Below are positions 18,680 to 29,161 of a stretch of 64,000 nt of DNA, one piece after another (the first letter of the stretch is position 1; each line of letters opens with the position of its first letter). A model generated the notes under the pieces. The model made no database searches and was not told the DNA's origin. It saw nothing but the letters and a program-made list of their open reading frames with translations. Source of the DNA: Solirubrobacterales bacterium (GTDB lineage Bacteria > Actinomycetota > Thermoleophilia > Solirubrobacterales > Solirubrobacteraceae); assembly GCA_019240115.1 (NCBI GenBank), contig JAFAYV010000052.1, positions 90,681 to 154,680 on the forward strand, written 5' to 3'. A program made the translations under genes and the position numbers.

Positions 18680-19618
18680 TCAGACCTCCAGCTTGCGAAC
18701 GGCGCGCAGGTGCGCGGACTTGGAACGAGGGTTGGCGGCGACCTCGCCCGCGGTCGGAGCAATCGCCCGGCGAGTCAGCAGCTCGGCCTCGGGCTCGCGG
18801 CCGCAGACGCAGATCGGCAGCTCGGGCGGGCAGACGCAGCCCCGGGCGCGCGCCGCCAGGAAGCGCTTGACGAGCCGGTCCTCGAGCGAATGGAAGGAGA
18901 TCGCGGCCATGCGCCCGCCCGGCGCGAGCAGCTCCCAGGCGTCGGGCAGCGCCCGCTCGAGCTGGCCGAGCTCGTCGTTGACCGCGATCCGCAGCGCCTG
19001 GAAGGTCCGCTTGGCCGGGTGACCGCCGGCGAACTGGGCCGGGACGGGGACCGCGCTCTTGATCACGTCGACGAGCTGCTGGGTCGTGGCCAGCGGCGCC
19101 GTGGCCCGCACCCGGGCGATCTCGCGCACGATCTGGCGGGCGTACCGCTCCTCGCCGTAGTCACGCAGGACGCGGGCCAGGCGCCGCTCGTCCCACTCGT
19201 TGACGACTTCCTCGGCGGTCAACGACTGCTCGGGATCCATTCGCATGTCGAGCGGGGCGTCGTAGGAGTACGAGAACCCGCGCGTCCACGCGTCGACCTG
19301 CATCGAGGACATCCCGAGGTCGAGGAAGAGCAGGTCGGCGCGCACGTCCTCCTCGCGCAGGCCGGCGAGCGCGGTCGCAAAGTCGGCGCGGATGAATCGG
19401 GTGCGACACGGCACCTCGGCCGACAGGACCGCGAAGCGCTCCTCGGCGGTGGGGTCGCGATCGATGCCGATGAGGGTCCCCGCGGGCCCGATCCGCTCGG
19501 CGATGAGCCGCGCGTGGCCCCCGCCGCCGACCGTGCCGTCCACCGCGATCTCGCCGGGCTGCGGATCGAGCGCGTCGATCAGCTCGCCGGCGAGCACCGG
19601 GATGTGGGAATGCGTCAT
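18680..19618 (-). CDS. rsmH: 16S rRNA (cytosine(1402)-N(4))-methyltransferase
   Basis: MTHSHIPVLAGELIDALDPQPGEIAVDGTVGGGGHARLI; FLDLGMSSMQVD; ISFHSLEDRLVKRFL. Confidence 0.96.
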   Translation of the reverse strand: MTHSHIPVLAGELIDALDPQPGEIAVDGTVGGGGHARLIAERIGPAGTLIGIDRDPTAEERFAVLSAEVPCRTRFIRADFATALAGLREEDVRADLLFLDLGMSSMQVDAWTRGFSYSYDAPLDMRMDPEQSLTAEEVVNEWDERRLARVLRDYGEERYARQIVREIARVRATAPLATTQQLVDVIKSAVPVPAQFAGGHPAKRTFQALRIAVNDELGQLERALPDAWELLAPGGRMAAISFHSLEDRLVKRFLAARARGCVCPPELPICVCGREPEAELLTRRAIAPTAGEVAANPRSKSAHLRAVRKLEV

Positions 19619-19619
19619 G

Positions 19620-20072
19620 TCAAGCAGTGTCGCCAAGGCTCGCCGTCAGCTCGGGGATTCCGGACAGGACGTCCTCCAGGTTCTGCGCGTAGCGCGCGCG
19701 GTCCCAGACCTCCAGGCACTCGCCGGAGCCGGTCACGACGACCTCCTTGGCCAGGCCCGCGTAGCTCATGAGGGTGGCGGGGATCATCACGCGGTTGGCG
19801 GCGTCGAGCTCGACATCAAACGAGGAGTTGAAGAAGAAGCGCTTCAGCTTGCGCGCCGTCGGCGACGCCGGGTTCAGCCCGGCGAGCGTCTGCGCGGTGA
19901 AGGCGTCGTAGTCCGCCGGCGTCCAGATGGCGACGGTGCGCGGGGCCCCCGGCTCGGTCTCGTTGGAGGGCGCCAGCACGACGCCGTCGGCCAGCGCGGC
20001 CCGGAACTTCGCCGGGATCGTCAAGCGGTGCTTGGCGTCGAGCGCGTGTTCGAAGGTGCCGCGGAAGGTCAA
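19620..20072 (-). CDS. mraZ: Transcriptional regulator MraZ
   Basis: MTFRGTFEHALDAKHRLTIPAKFR...SSFDVELDAANRVMIPATLMSYAGLAKEVVVTGSGECLEVWD. Confidence 0.95.
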   Translation of the reverse strand: MTFRGTFEHALDAKHRLTIPAKFRAALADGVVLAPSNETEPGAPRTVAIWTPADYDAFTAQTLAGLNPASPTARKLKRFFFNSSFDVELDAANRVMIPATLMSYAGLAKEVVVTGSGECLEVWDRARYAQNLEDVLSGIPELTASLGDTA

Positions 20073-20155
20073 GAGAGCTCATGGATCGGCCGGTATCGCT
20101 CAGAGCCCGGGTGGCTGGGTGGGAGGAGCCCTGCCACCCGGGTTCCGTGAGCGGC

Positions 20156-20181
20156 GCCCACAGTAACCCACTTCCTCCCAC
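20156..20181 (-). promoter_or_regulatory. MraZ box: three GTGGGN repeats with 10-bp period
   Basis: Minus strand reads GTGGGAGGAAGTGGGTTACTGTGGGC, ~84 bp upstream of mraZ; two more GTGGGA copies at 20195-20200 and 20207-20212. Confidence 0.8.
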
Positions 20182-20450
20182 GATGCAACCTAATTCCCAC
20201 ATCTGATCCCACGGAGGTCGACACCGGGGTCCCGCATAGCCGAAAACCCCCGGACCTGCGGTCGGGGCGGCGGTGGGAGGAGGTGGCGCGCGGCACCGCT
20301 GGACCGCAAGATCGATTGCCGTCGCGCGGGCTGGGCGGCGCGCTGCAGCCCGGGGCAGCTTCCGTCCGGGGGGTGTGCGTGCCTCCGCCCCGCCGCGGCG
20401 GACGGCCGGCCGGTGTGCGTGCCTCGACCCGCCGCGGCGGACGGGCGCCC

Positions 20451-21162
20451 TCAGCGGGGGTCGCGAGCGTCCGCGGCGAGCGGCAGCTCGAGCAGCACCC
20501 GTCCGGGCGCGGCCGACAGTCGCCCGCCGTGCGCCCGGACGATCCCCAGCGCGATCGCGATCCCGCGCCCGCGCGCGCCCCGTCCCGCGCGCGGCCGGCG
20601 CGCGAGCTCGGCGACCGGTGCCGGGAGCCCCGGGCCGCGATCGCACACGGCGATGCGCGCGAAGCGCCCGGCGACCGACCCCTGGATCGCGACCTCTCCC
20701 CCGCCATGCTCGATCGCGTTGGCGAGGAGGTTGCCCAGCGCCTGGGCGAGCCGCAGGCGATCTCCCCACACGATCGCCTCGGGGCCGGCCCAGCTGCCGC
20801 GCAGGGCGACGCCGGCGGCCGCGGCCCGACCCGCGGCGGCGTGGCGGCAGTCCGCGACGAGGCGCCCGACCATCACCTCGTCCAGGTCGCGGGGCCGTCC
20901 CCCTGGGCCGGTCGGCCGGCCCGGCGCCACCGCCGCGAGGTCGTCGAGCGCCAGCGACGCCCGACGCAGCTCGATGTCGATCGCGCGCAGCCGCTCCGCC
21001 GGGAGCTCGCCGGCGCGCTCGCTCAGCGACAGCCCCAGCCGGGCCGCGGTGATCGGTCCGCGCAGCTCGTGGCACGCGCGCGCGACCGCCTCGCGCCGCG
21101 TGCGCGACAGCGCGACGGTCATGGTCGCGACGAGCGCCGCGATGACCCACCCGCCCACGGCG
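20451..21162 (-). CDS. Small sensor histidine kinase (approximate non-ATG start)
   Basis: One TM (VGGWVIAALVATMTVALS), H-box ACHELRGPITAARLGLSL, N-box LGNLLANAIEHGGG, CDRGPGLP; open frame continues upstream so start uncertain. Confidence 0.75.
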
Positions 21163-21172
21163 ACGGCGGCGC

Positions 21173-21895
21173 TCAGTCCTCCACCTCGCCGTCGATCAGC
21201 CGGTAGCCGACGCCCCAGACGTTGACGACGAACGCCGATCGGGGCGTGCTCAGCTTGCGGCGCAGGCGCGAGGCGTGGGAGTCGAGCGTCCGCGTCCGCC
21301 CCGGCGAGCGGAACCCCCACACGTCGCGCAGCAGCTGCTCGCGCGCGAACACGCGGGTCGGCGCCGCGGCGAGCGCCCGCAGCAGCGCGAACTCCTTCTT
21401 GGCCAGGTACACCTCCCGCCCCTCGACCCACACCTCGCGCGCCATCGCATCGAGCTCGAGCTCGCCGACGCGGATGCGGCCGGCCAGCCCGCGCATCTTC
21501 GAGCGCCGCAGCAGCGCCGCCACCCGCTCGCGCAGCTCGCCGTACCCGAACGGCTTGGGGAGATAGTCGTCGGCGCCCCGCGCCAGACCCCGGATGCGGT
21601 CGAGCTCGGTCCCGCGCCCCGACACGACCAGGACCGGTAGATGGGGGTCGAGCTCGCCGTGACCGCGGTCGCGGTCGCGCAGCTCGGCGAGCAGCTCGAG
21701 CCCGTCGCGATCCGGCAGCCCGAGGTCGAGGATCGCGAGGGCGGGACGGTCGCCGGCGAGGATCCGGCGCCCGCTGCCCGCCGAGTCGGCCTCGAGCGGC
21801 TCATAGCCGTCGGCGCTGAGATTGTCGGCGATGAAGCGCCGGGTGGCGGCGTCATCCTCGATAATGAGCACGGTCGGCCGCGACGAGCTGGACAT
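21173..21895 (-). CDS. OmpR/PhoB-family response regulator
   Basis: PTVLIIEDDAATRRF, LAILDLGLPDRDG, YLPKPFGYGELRERV, C-term winged helix RVFAREQLLRDVWG...DSHASRLRRKL. Confidence 0.95.
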   Translation of the reverse strand: MSSSSRPTVLIIEDDAATRRFIADNLSADGYEPLEADSAGSGRRILAGDRPALAILDLGLPDRDGLELLAELRDRDRGHGELDPHLPVLVVSGRGTELDRIRGLARGADDYLPKPFGYGELRERVAALLRRSKMRGLAGRIRVGELELDAMAREVWVEGREVYLAKKEFALLRALAAAPTRVFAREQLLRDVWGFRSPGRTRTLDSHASRLRRKLSTPRSAFVVNVWGVGYRLIDGEVED

Positions 21896-21976
21896 GTCCG
21901 ATAGAGCCTCGAAGCCGTCGCGATCCACCCCCTGCAAATTCACGTTCAGTGACTCGTCGGGGAAGGGTTGCGACAT

Positions 21977-22450
21977 ATGATGCCGACGCCCATGCACCGA
22001 CGCGGGAATTACACCTCGGGCGACGACTTCGTCCTCGAGTACGGCGAGCTGCGCTTCACCTTCAACGAGCGAGACTTCCGAGAGCGCTGCGAACAAGCCG
22101 CCCGCAAGCTCAGCTTCCTCGACAGCCCGATCGAGCCGGACGAGGCCGAGGACCTCATCAATCTCGTCGTCAACGGCGAGGTGACCGATCCCACCTCGGC
22201 GCTCGGCGAGCACGTCAACGAGTGCTGGTCCGAGCTCGTCGGTCCCTCCGAGCGCTCGCTCGTGCACTGGCTGCGCCGGCTCATCTTCCGCGGCGCGTGG
22301 CTCGACCAGCGCGTCAAGGAGGGCGAGCTCGACATCGCCTTCAGCGAGGACACGCAGACCTTCCTCTACGTCCAGCCCGACCGCGGCGGCGAGCCGATCG
22401 AACTCGCCCCCGAGCCGAGCTGGAATCGCGTCGCCTACGTCCGGCGCTGA
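21977..22450 (+). CDS. Conserved-looking acidic hypothetical protein
   Basis: Complete ORF, non-biased protein sequence (RGNYTSGDDFVLEYGELRFTFNERDFRERCEQAARKLSFLD...); no family recognised. Confidence 0.7.
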   Translation: MMPTPMHRRGNYTSGDDFVLEYGELRFTFNERDFRERCEQAARKLSFLDSPIEPDEAEDLINLVVNGEVTDPTSALGEHVNECWSELVGPSERSLVHWLRRLIFRGAWLDQRVKEGELDIAFSEDTQTFLYVQPDRGGEPIELAPEPSWNRVAYVRR

Positions 22451-22456
22451 GCCCGA

Positions 22457-23428
22457 TCAGCCGCCGGCGCCCAGCGCTCCCACGTCCTGCTGCCCGGGAG
22501 CGGGATTGTCGAGCAGCAGCCGCGGGACCGTGACCAGCGTGTAGCCGCGACGGCGCAGCGCGTGGACGATCTCCGGCAGCGCGTCGATCGTCTCGGTGCG
22601 GGTGCCGCCCGCATCGTGCATGAGAATGATCGCTCCCGGCTTGGCGCCGCCGACGGCGCTGCGCACGATCGCGGCGACGCCGGGCAGCTGATAGTCGTTG
22701 GTGTCGACCGTCCACAGGATCATCAGCATCCGATACCTGCGCAGCAACTTCAGCGTCGCCTTGTCCCACAGGCCGTAGGGCGGACGGAACATCCGCGGGA
22801 ACGGCGCCCCGTAGTCGCCGATCGCCGAGGTCTCCTGCAGCAGCTGCGCCTGCTGCTGACGGGGCGTCAGCTCAGACATCGGCTGGTGCGACCAGGTGTG
22901 ATCCCCGATCGGATAGCCGCGCGCGACGATGTTCGCCGTCGCCGCGCCGAAGTACTTCTGCGAGATCCCGACCTGGAAGAACGTGGCGGGCGTGTGCAGC
23001 TGCTCGAGCGTCGCCAGCACCCGCTCGGTGTACGGGCCCGGGCCGTCGTCGAAGGTCAGCGCGATCTCCCGGTGCTGGGCGCCCGCGACCCGAACGTAGG
23101 GCGTGTAGCGCAGCGTGCGGGTGATCGCCGCGTTCTCGGCCCCCAGCTCCGCGTGGGCGAACGAGCCGGGGCCGTTGCCGGCGAGCGTCTTGACCCGGCT
23201 GAGGTAGCCGCGGACGATCGGCGCCTTACCCACGCCGGCCGACCCGCCGCCCGACGCCGCCCCGACGACCATGCCGACGGCGAGCGCGAAGGCGGCCAAC
23301 GCCGCCAGCGCCGCCGCCCGCCGACGCCGCTGATGGATGGCCAGGCGCGTGCCGGAGGCGTCGGGCCGCAGTCCGACGCCGGCACCGTCGGCCGGGGAGC
23401 TGCCGAACGTCGGGTCGCCGTCGAGCAT
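22457..23428 (-). CDS. Polysaccharide deacetylase (NodB homology), membrane anchored
   Basis: N-term TM; IALTFDDGPGPYTERVL; IGDHTWSHQPMSEL; FRPPYGLWD. Confidence 0.93.
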   Translation of the reverse strand: MLDGDPTFGSSPADGAGVGLRPDASGTRLAIHQRRRRAAALAALAAFALAVGMVVGAASGGGSAGVGKAPIVRGYLSRVKTLAGNGPGSFAHAELGAENAAITRTLRYTPYVRVAGAQHREIALTFDDGPGPYTERVLATLEQLHTPATFFQVGISQKYFGAATANIVARGYPIGDHTWSHQPMSELTPRQQQAQLLQETSAIGDYGAPFPRMFRPPYGLWDKATLKLLRRYRMLMILWTVDTNDYQLPGVAAIVRSAVGGAKPGAIILMHDAGGTRTETIDALPEIVHALRRRGYTLVTVPRLLLDNPAPGQQDVGALGAGG

Positions 23429-23563
23429 TTCAGTGAGGATCCGTTCGCGACGCCATGCGCGCCTTCAATCATGACGCCCGGGGCGGCGAACCGGAGGCCG
23501 CGGCGTCGCGCGAAAGCCGCATCACGCGGCGATCCACCGGACGGGGGTCTAGCCTCCGGACGC

Positions 23564-24334
23564 GTGACCGCCCCGATCTGGCTGACGATCCCGACCTACA
23601 ACGAAGCCGTGAATCTCGAGCGGATCGTGGCCGCCGCCCGCGCCGAGCTGCAGCGCATCGCCGCCGGTGGCTATCGGATCCTCGTCGTCGACGACAACTC
23701 GCCCGACGGCACCGGCGCGATCGCCGACTCGCTGGCCGCGGGCGCGGACGACGTCGAGGTCCTGCACCGCCCGGCGAAGGACGGCCTCGGCCGCGCCTAC
23801 CTCGCCGGGTTCGCGCTGGCCCTCGCCGCGGGCGCCGAGATGGTGATCGAGATGGATGCCGACTTCTCCCACGACCCGCGCTATCTCCCGGCCCTGCTCG
23901 ACGCCATCCACGAGGCCGATCTGGTCATCGGCTCGCGCTACGTCCCCGGCGGCGGCGTCCGCGACTGGGGCCTGCTGCGCCAGCTCGTCAGCCGCGGCGG
24001 GGGCCTGTACGCGCGCGCCGTGCTCGGCTTCGATGTCCGCGATCCGACCGCCGGCTTCAAGTGCATCCGCAAGCGGGTGCTCGAGGCGATCGACCTGCCG
24101 AGCGTCCGCGCCGACGGCTACGTGTTCCAGATCGAGGTCACCTACCGGGCCGTGCTGGCGGGGTTCCGGGTCCGCGAGGTGCCAATCGTGTTCGCCGATC
24201 GAGCGGCGGGTAGGTCCAAGATGTCGGCACGCATCGCGCTTGAGGCGATGTGGCTGGCGCCCGCGATCAAGCGCGATGCCCCGGCGGCCGTCGCACGCGC
24301 GGCCGCCGCCGATCCGTCTCCCATCAACTCCTGA
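23564..24334 (+). CDS. Polyprenol monophosphomannose synthase-like GT2
   Basis: GTG start VTAPIWLTIPTYNEAVNLERIV; VVDDNSPDGTG; EMDADFSHDPRYLP; IGSRYVPGGGVRDW. Confidence 0.9.
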   Translation: MTAPIWLTIPTYNEAVNLERIVAAARAELQRIAAGGYRILVVDDNSPDGTGAIADSLAAGADDVEVLHRPAKDGLGRAYLAGFALALAAGAEMVIEMDADFSHDPRYLPALLDAIHEADLVIGSRYVPGGGVRDWGLLRQLVSRGGGLYARAVLGFDVRDPTAGFKCIRKRVLEAIDLPSVRADGYVFQIEVTYRAVLAGFRVREVPIVFADRAAGRSKMSARIALEAMWLAPAIKRDAPAAVARAAAADPSPINS

Positions 24335-24342
24335 CCCCCACC

Positions 24343-25791
24343 GTGCTCGACTCCTCGCCCACCGACGCCGCTTCGCTCGCTGCCGAGCCGGCGCCGGTGC
24401 AGGCCACCGCGGTACAGCCGGTCCCGGTGCAGCCGGTCCCGGCCCCCGCGCGGCAGCCGGCTCGCGTCATCCCGATACGGCGGCAGCCGGCGGCGCGCCG
24501 GCGGCGCGCGACGGCGTGGCTCGGGCTGATCGGCCTGCTGACCTGCGGCGTGCTGGCCGTTGTGGCGGCGGCGCACACCGAGTCGCTGCTGCCCTTGTCG
24601 ATCCGACCGGCCCCGCCCGAGCTCGCCGGGGCCTTTGCCGGGATCGGGCTCGACCTGCACGTCGGCGGCACCATCGCCGTGCTGGCGCTCATGTTCTGCT
24701 CCTATGCCCTCGCCGTCAGCCGGTCGGGGCAGCTGCCGGCGCGCGTCGTCGTCGCCGCGATCGTCGTGCTGCACCTCGTCGTGCTGCTCGGCCCGCCGCT
24801 CGTCTCCACCGACGTCTTCAGCTACCAGGCCTACGCGCGCATGGGCGCGGTGTACGGCATCAACCCGTATCTGCATGGGCCCTACGCGATCGAACTGGAC
24901 CATCTGTTCCCGTACATCGGGTCCAAGTGGTCCTACACCCCGAGCGTCTACGGCCCCGTGTTCACCGCCGCCTCCTATCCGCTCGCCACGCTCGCGATCG
25001 CGACGAGCGTCTACGCCTACAAGTCGGTCGCCGCGCTGGCGAGCCTCGCGCTCGTCGCGGTCGTGGCGGCGTGCGCGCGCCGCCGGGGCGCCGATCCGGT
25101 CCGCGCCGCGGCGCTCGTCGGGCTCAACCCGCTGCTCGTGCTCTACGGCGTCGGCGGCGGTCACAACGACCTGCTCATGCTGCTGGCGCTGGCGGGCGCG
25201 GTGTGGGCGCTGCTCGCCGCGCGGCCGCGCCTCGGCGGCGGGCTGACGATGCTCGCGATCGGGGTCAAGCTGACCGCGGGACTCGTGCTGCCGTTCGCGA
25301 TCGCCGCCCACGGCGCTCGCGGCGGACGCCCCCGGCGCGACCTGCTCCTCGGCGCGATGATCGTCGGCGCGCTGATCGCGGCGCTCAGCTTCACGGTGTT
25401 CGGGTCGGCGACCTTCCACCTGCTCGGCACGGTCCGCCAGGGCCAGAGCGAAGGCGACTGGAAGAGCATCGCGGGCGTCGTCTCCACCCGCCTGCACCTG
25501 CCCACCCTCGGCCACGTGTGCAGCTACGTCCTCGCCGCGGCGTTCGTGCTCTGCTGCTGCTGGCTGCTGCGCCGGGTGTGGCGCGGCCAGACCGACTGGG
25601 TCGACGGAGCGGGCTGGGCGATGCTCGCGCTCCTGATCGCCGCGAGCTCGCTGCTGCCGTGGTACGTGGCGTGGCTCCTCCCGTTCGCCGCGGTGGCCCG
25701 CGACCGGCGCCTGTGGCGGACGGCGATCGGCATGACCGGGGTGGTGCAGGCGATCCAGCTGCTCGGCTATGTCCCGCATCACGTGCTCTGA
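24343..25791 (+). CDS. Polyprenol phosphomannose-dependent alpha-1,6-mannosyltransferase-like membrane protein
   Basis: GTG start; multi-TM GT-C-like protein, GPPLVSTDVFSYQAYARMGAVYGINPYL motif, NPLLVLYGVGGGHND; immediately after the PPM synthase-like gene. Confidence 0.75.
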   Translation: MLDSSPTDAASLAAEPAPVQATAVQPVPVQPVPAPARQPARVIPIRRQPAARRRRATAWLGLIGLLTCGVLAVVAAAHTESLLPLSIRPAPPELAGAFAGIGLDLHVGGTIAVLALMFCSYALAVSRSGQLPARVVVAAIVVLHLVVLLGPPLVSTDVFSYQAYARMGAVYGINPYLHGPYAIELDHLFPYIGSKWSYTPSVYGPVFTAASYPLATLAIATSVYAYKSVAALASLALVAVVAACARRRGADPVRAAALVGLNPLLVLYGVGGGHNDLLMLLALAGAVWALLAARPRLGGGLTMLAIGVKLTAGLVLPFAIAAHGARGGRPRRDLLLGAMIVGALIAALSFTVFGSATFHLLGTVRQGQSEGDWKSIAGVVSTRLHLPTLGHVCSYVLAAAFVLCCCWLLRRVWRGQTDWVDGAGWAMLALLIAASSLLPWYVAWLLPFAAVARDRRLWRTAIGMTGVVQAIQLLGYVPHHVL

Positions 25792-25839
25792 TCGGCGCTC
25801 GGCCGCCGGCTGCGCTCGGATCGCCCGTACACTGGCGCA

Positions 25840-26922
25840 ATGAGCGCTCCCTCACCGGTCACGTCTGACGAGCGGGAGCTTGTCATGATCAGCGTCGTCG
25901 CGCCCGTCTACAACGAGGAGGCGCTGATCGACGAGTTCTACGCGCGCACGTGCGCGGCCCTCGACGGCCTGCCGTTCGAGATCGTGCTCGTCGACGACGG
26001 CTCGTCCGACGGCACGCCGCTGCGCCTGGAGCGGATCGCGGCCGCCGACGCGCGCGTCCGGGTCGTCTCGCTGTCGCGGAACTTCGGGCACCAGACCGCG
26101 CTGACCGCGGGGTTGGATCACGCGCGGGGTGACGCCGTGGTGATGCTCGACGCCGACTTGCAGGACCCGCCCGAGCTCATCCTCACGATGCTCGACCACT
26201 GGCGGGCCGGCTGTGACGTCGTCTACGCGGTGCGCGAGCAGCGTGCCGGCGAGTCGCGCTTCAAGCTGAGCACCGCGCGCTGGTTCTACTCGCTGTTCGA
26301 CAAGCTCGCCCAGGTCGAGCTTGCGCCCAACGCGGGCGACTTCCGGCTGCTGGACCGCCGCCCGCTCGACGCGCTGCTTTCGATGCGCGAGCGCAACCGC
26401 TTCCTGCGCGGCATGACCGTGTGGGTCGGCTACACCCAGGCCGCGGTGCCCTACCAGCGCGACCGTCGCTACGCCGGTGAGACCAAGTACACGCTGTCCA
26501 AGATGCTGCGCTTCTCCCTGGACGCGATCTCCTCGTTCTCGCACCGCCCGCTCCAGCTGGCCACGCTGCTGGGGTTCGTCATCTCCACGCTGGCGTTCGT
26601 GGCCATCCCCGTCGTGATCGTGCTGCGGATCCTGGGGTCCTATCTGCCCGGGTTCAGCGCCCTGACGATCGTCGTGCTGCTGCTCGGCGGAATCGAGCTG
26701 ATCGCGATCGGGATCATCGGCGAGTACGTCGGGCGCATCTACGACGAGGTCAAGGGTCGCCCGCTCTACCTCGTGCGCGCACGGAGCAACCTCTCCGATC
26801 CGGCAGGCGAGCTGCACGCGAGCGCGCTGCCCCCGGTGACCGCCGAGGGACGGCTCGGCCACCCCAAGCCGATCGAAGCCGACTCCGACCCGCTGACGCC
26901 GACTAGCCGCCCGCGGGACTAG
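25840..26922 (+). CDS. GT2 family glycosyltransferase with two C-terminal TM helices (DPM/GtrB-like)
   Basis: ISVVAPVYNEEALIDEFY; VLVDDGSSDGTP; FGHQTALTAGLDHARGDAVVMLDADLQDPPE; IGEYVGRIYDEVKGRPLYLV. Confidence 0.93.
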   Translation: MSAPSPVTSDERELVMISVVAPVYNEEALIDEFYARTCAALDGLPFEIVLVDDGSSDGTPLRLERIAAADARVRVVSLSRNFGHQTALTAGLDHARGDAVVMLDADLQDPPELILTMLDHWRAGCDVVYAVREQRAGESRFKLSTARWFYSLFDKLAQVELAPNAGDFRLLDRRPLDALLSMRERNRFLRGMTVWVGYTQAAVPYQRDRRYAGETKYTLSKMLRFSLDAISSFSHRPLQLATLLGFVISTLAFVAIPVVIVLRILGSYLPGFSALTIVVLLLGGIELIAIGIIGEYVGRIYDEVKGRPLYLVRARSNLSDPAGELHASALPPVTAEGRLGHPKPIEADSDPLTPTSRPRD

Positions 26923-27655
26923 GTCCGACGGCGGGGTTGGCGCGCCCCTCGGGGGTCCCCGAGGGCGTCCCGTTGCGCGCCCCGTCGGCCGCCTCCGAGG
27001 CGGCGCGGGTCTCGAGCTCGGCGATCCGCGACGCGAGGCCCCGGATCGCCTCGGCCACGGGATCGGGCAGATGGATCCAGTCGGCGTCGGGTCCCTCCGG
27101 CCGACGCCCCTCGACGCGAACCGGATGGCCGGGATTGCCGACGACCGTGGCGTTCGGCGGCACATCGTGGATGACGACACTGTTGGCGCCGACCTTCGAG
27201 CCGTGCCCGACGAGGATCGGACCGAGCAGCTTGGCGCCCGAGCCGATCGTGACGTTGTCCTGCACCGTGGGGTGCCGCTTGCCGGTGGCAAAGCCGGTGC
27301 CGCCGAGGGTGACGCCCTGGTACAGGGTCACGTCGTCGCCGATCTCGGCCGTCTCGCCGATCACCACCCCCATGCCGTGATCGATGAAGAAGCCGGCGCC
27401 GATGCGCGCCGCGGGATGGATCTCGATCCCCGTGACCGACCGGGCCACGGCCGCGATCAGCCGCGCCGGCGCGCAGACGCCCGCGCCGTACAGGGCGTGC
27501 GCCACGCGATGGGCGAAGAGGGCGTGGACCCCCGGCCAGCCGGCGAGGATCTGCAGCGCCCCGACGCCCTGAGCGGCGGGATCGCGCGCCTGCACGGCCG
27601 CGAGATCGCGTCGGACCTCCGCCGCCGTGCGCCCGATCAGCCGCAGCCCGAGCAT
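26903..27655 (-). CDS. cysE: Serine O-acetyltransferase
   Basis: EIHPAARIGAGFFIDHGMGVVIGETAEIGDDVTLYQGVTLGGTG hexapeptide repeats. Confidence 0.93.
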   Translation of the reverse strand: MLGLRLIGRTAAEVRRDLAAVQARDPAAQGVGALQILAGWPGVHALFAHRVAHALYGAGVCAPARLIAAVARSVTGIEIHPAARIGAGFFIDHGMGVVIGETAEIGDDVTLYQGVTLGGTGFATGKRHPTVQDNVTIGSGAKLLGPILVGHGSKVGANSVVIHDVPPNATVVGNPGHPVRVEGRRPEGPDADWIHLPDPVAEAIRGLASRIAELETRAASEAADGARNGTPSGTPEGRANPAVGPSPAGG

Positions 27656-27677
27656 CAGCCACAGGCTAGCGACGCGT

Positions 27678-28604
<927 letters not shown>

Positions 28605-28716
28605 CCGCCCCGTCGAGGCTAGTGGTCGGCGCCATGAGTACGGCCGCACCGGGAGTGCTCGAAAGCGAGCGTACCTGCGGGGACGGGCACGGAGCCCACG
28701 CGTGGCCGGCCGGGCG

Positions 28717-29109
28717 TCAGATGTGGTACATCGGCGTGCCCGCGGCGCGGATCTCCATATCGGCGATGCTCGCGACCGTCGCCTCGCCGAGCACCGCGGC
28801 GGCGGCGTGGGCGGCCTGCGCGAAGATGCCGTCGGCGCCGACCCCAAGGGGGCCGTCGAGGAGCTGGACGACCTCGAGCACGGTGATCTCCTCGGGGGGG
28901 CGGGCGAGGCTGTAGCCGCCCTTGACGCCGCGCTGCGAGCGCAGGATGCCGGCGCGGCGCAGGGTGGCGAACAGCTGCTCGAGGAACTGCACCGGGATCT
29001 GGCGGCGTCGGGCGAGCTCGGCGATCGGCACCGGGCAGGCGGCGCCCTGCAGATGGAGCTCGACCAGAGCGCTGAGGGCGTAAGGCGACTTCGTGGTGAT
29101 CGAGATCAT
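28717..29109 (-). CDS. Rrf2-family transcriptional regulator (CymR-like by context)
   Basis: MISITTKSPYALSALVELHL, FLEQLFATLRRAGILRSQRGVKGGYSLARPPEEITVLEVVQLLDG; lacks the C-terminal Cys triad. Confidence 0.92.
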   Translation of the reverse strand: MISITTKSPYALSALVELHLQGAACPVPIAELARRRQIPVQFLEQLFATLRRAGILRSQRGVKGGYSLARPPEEITVLEVVQLLDGPLGVGADGIFAQAAHAAAAVLGEATVASIADMEIRAAGTPMYHI

Positions 29110-29161
29110 CGCGATCCGATCGTAGGGCAGATCGACCCCGTCCGCCCGCCCTGCGGGGAGC

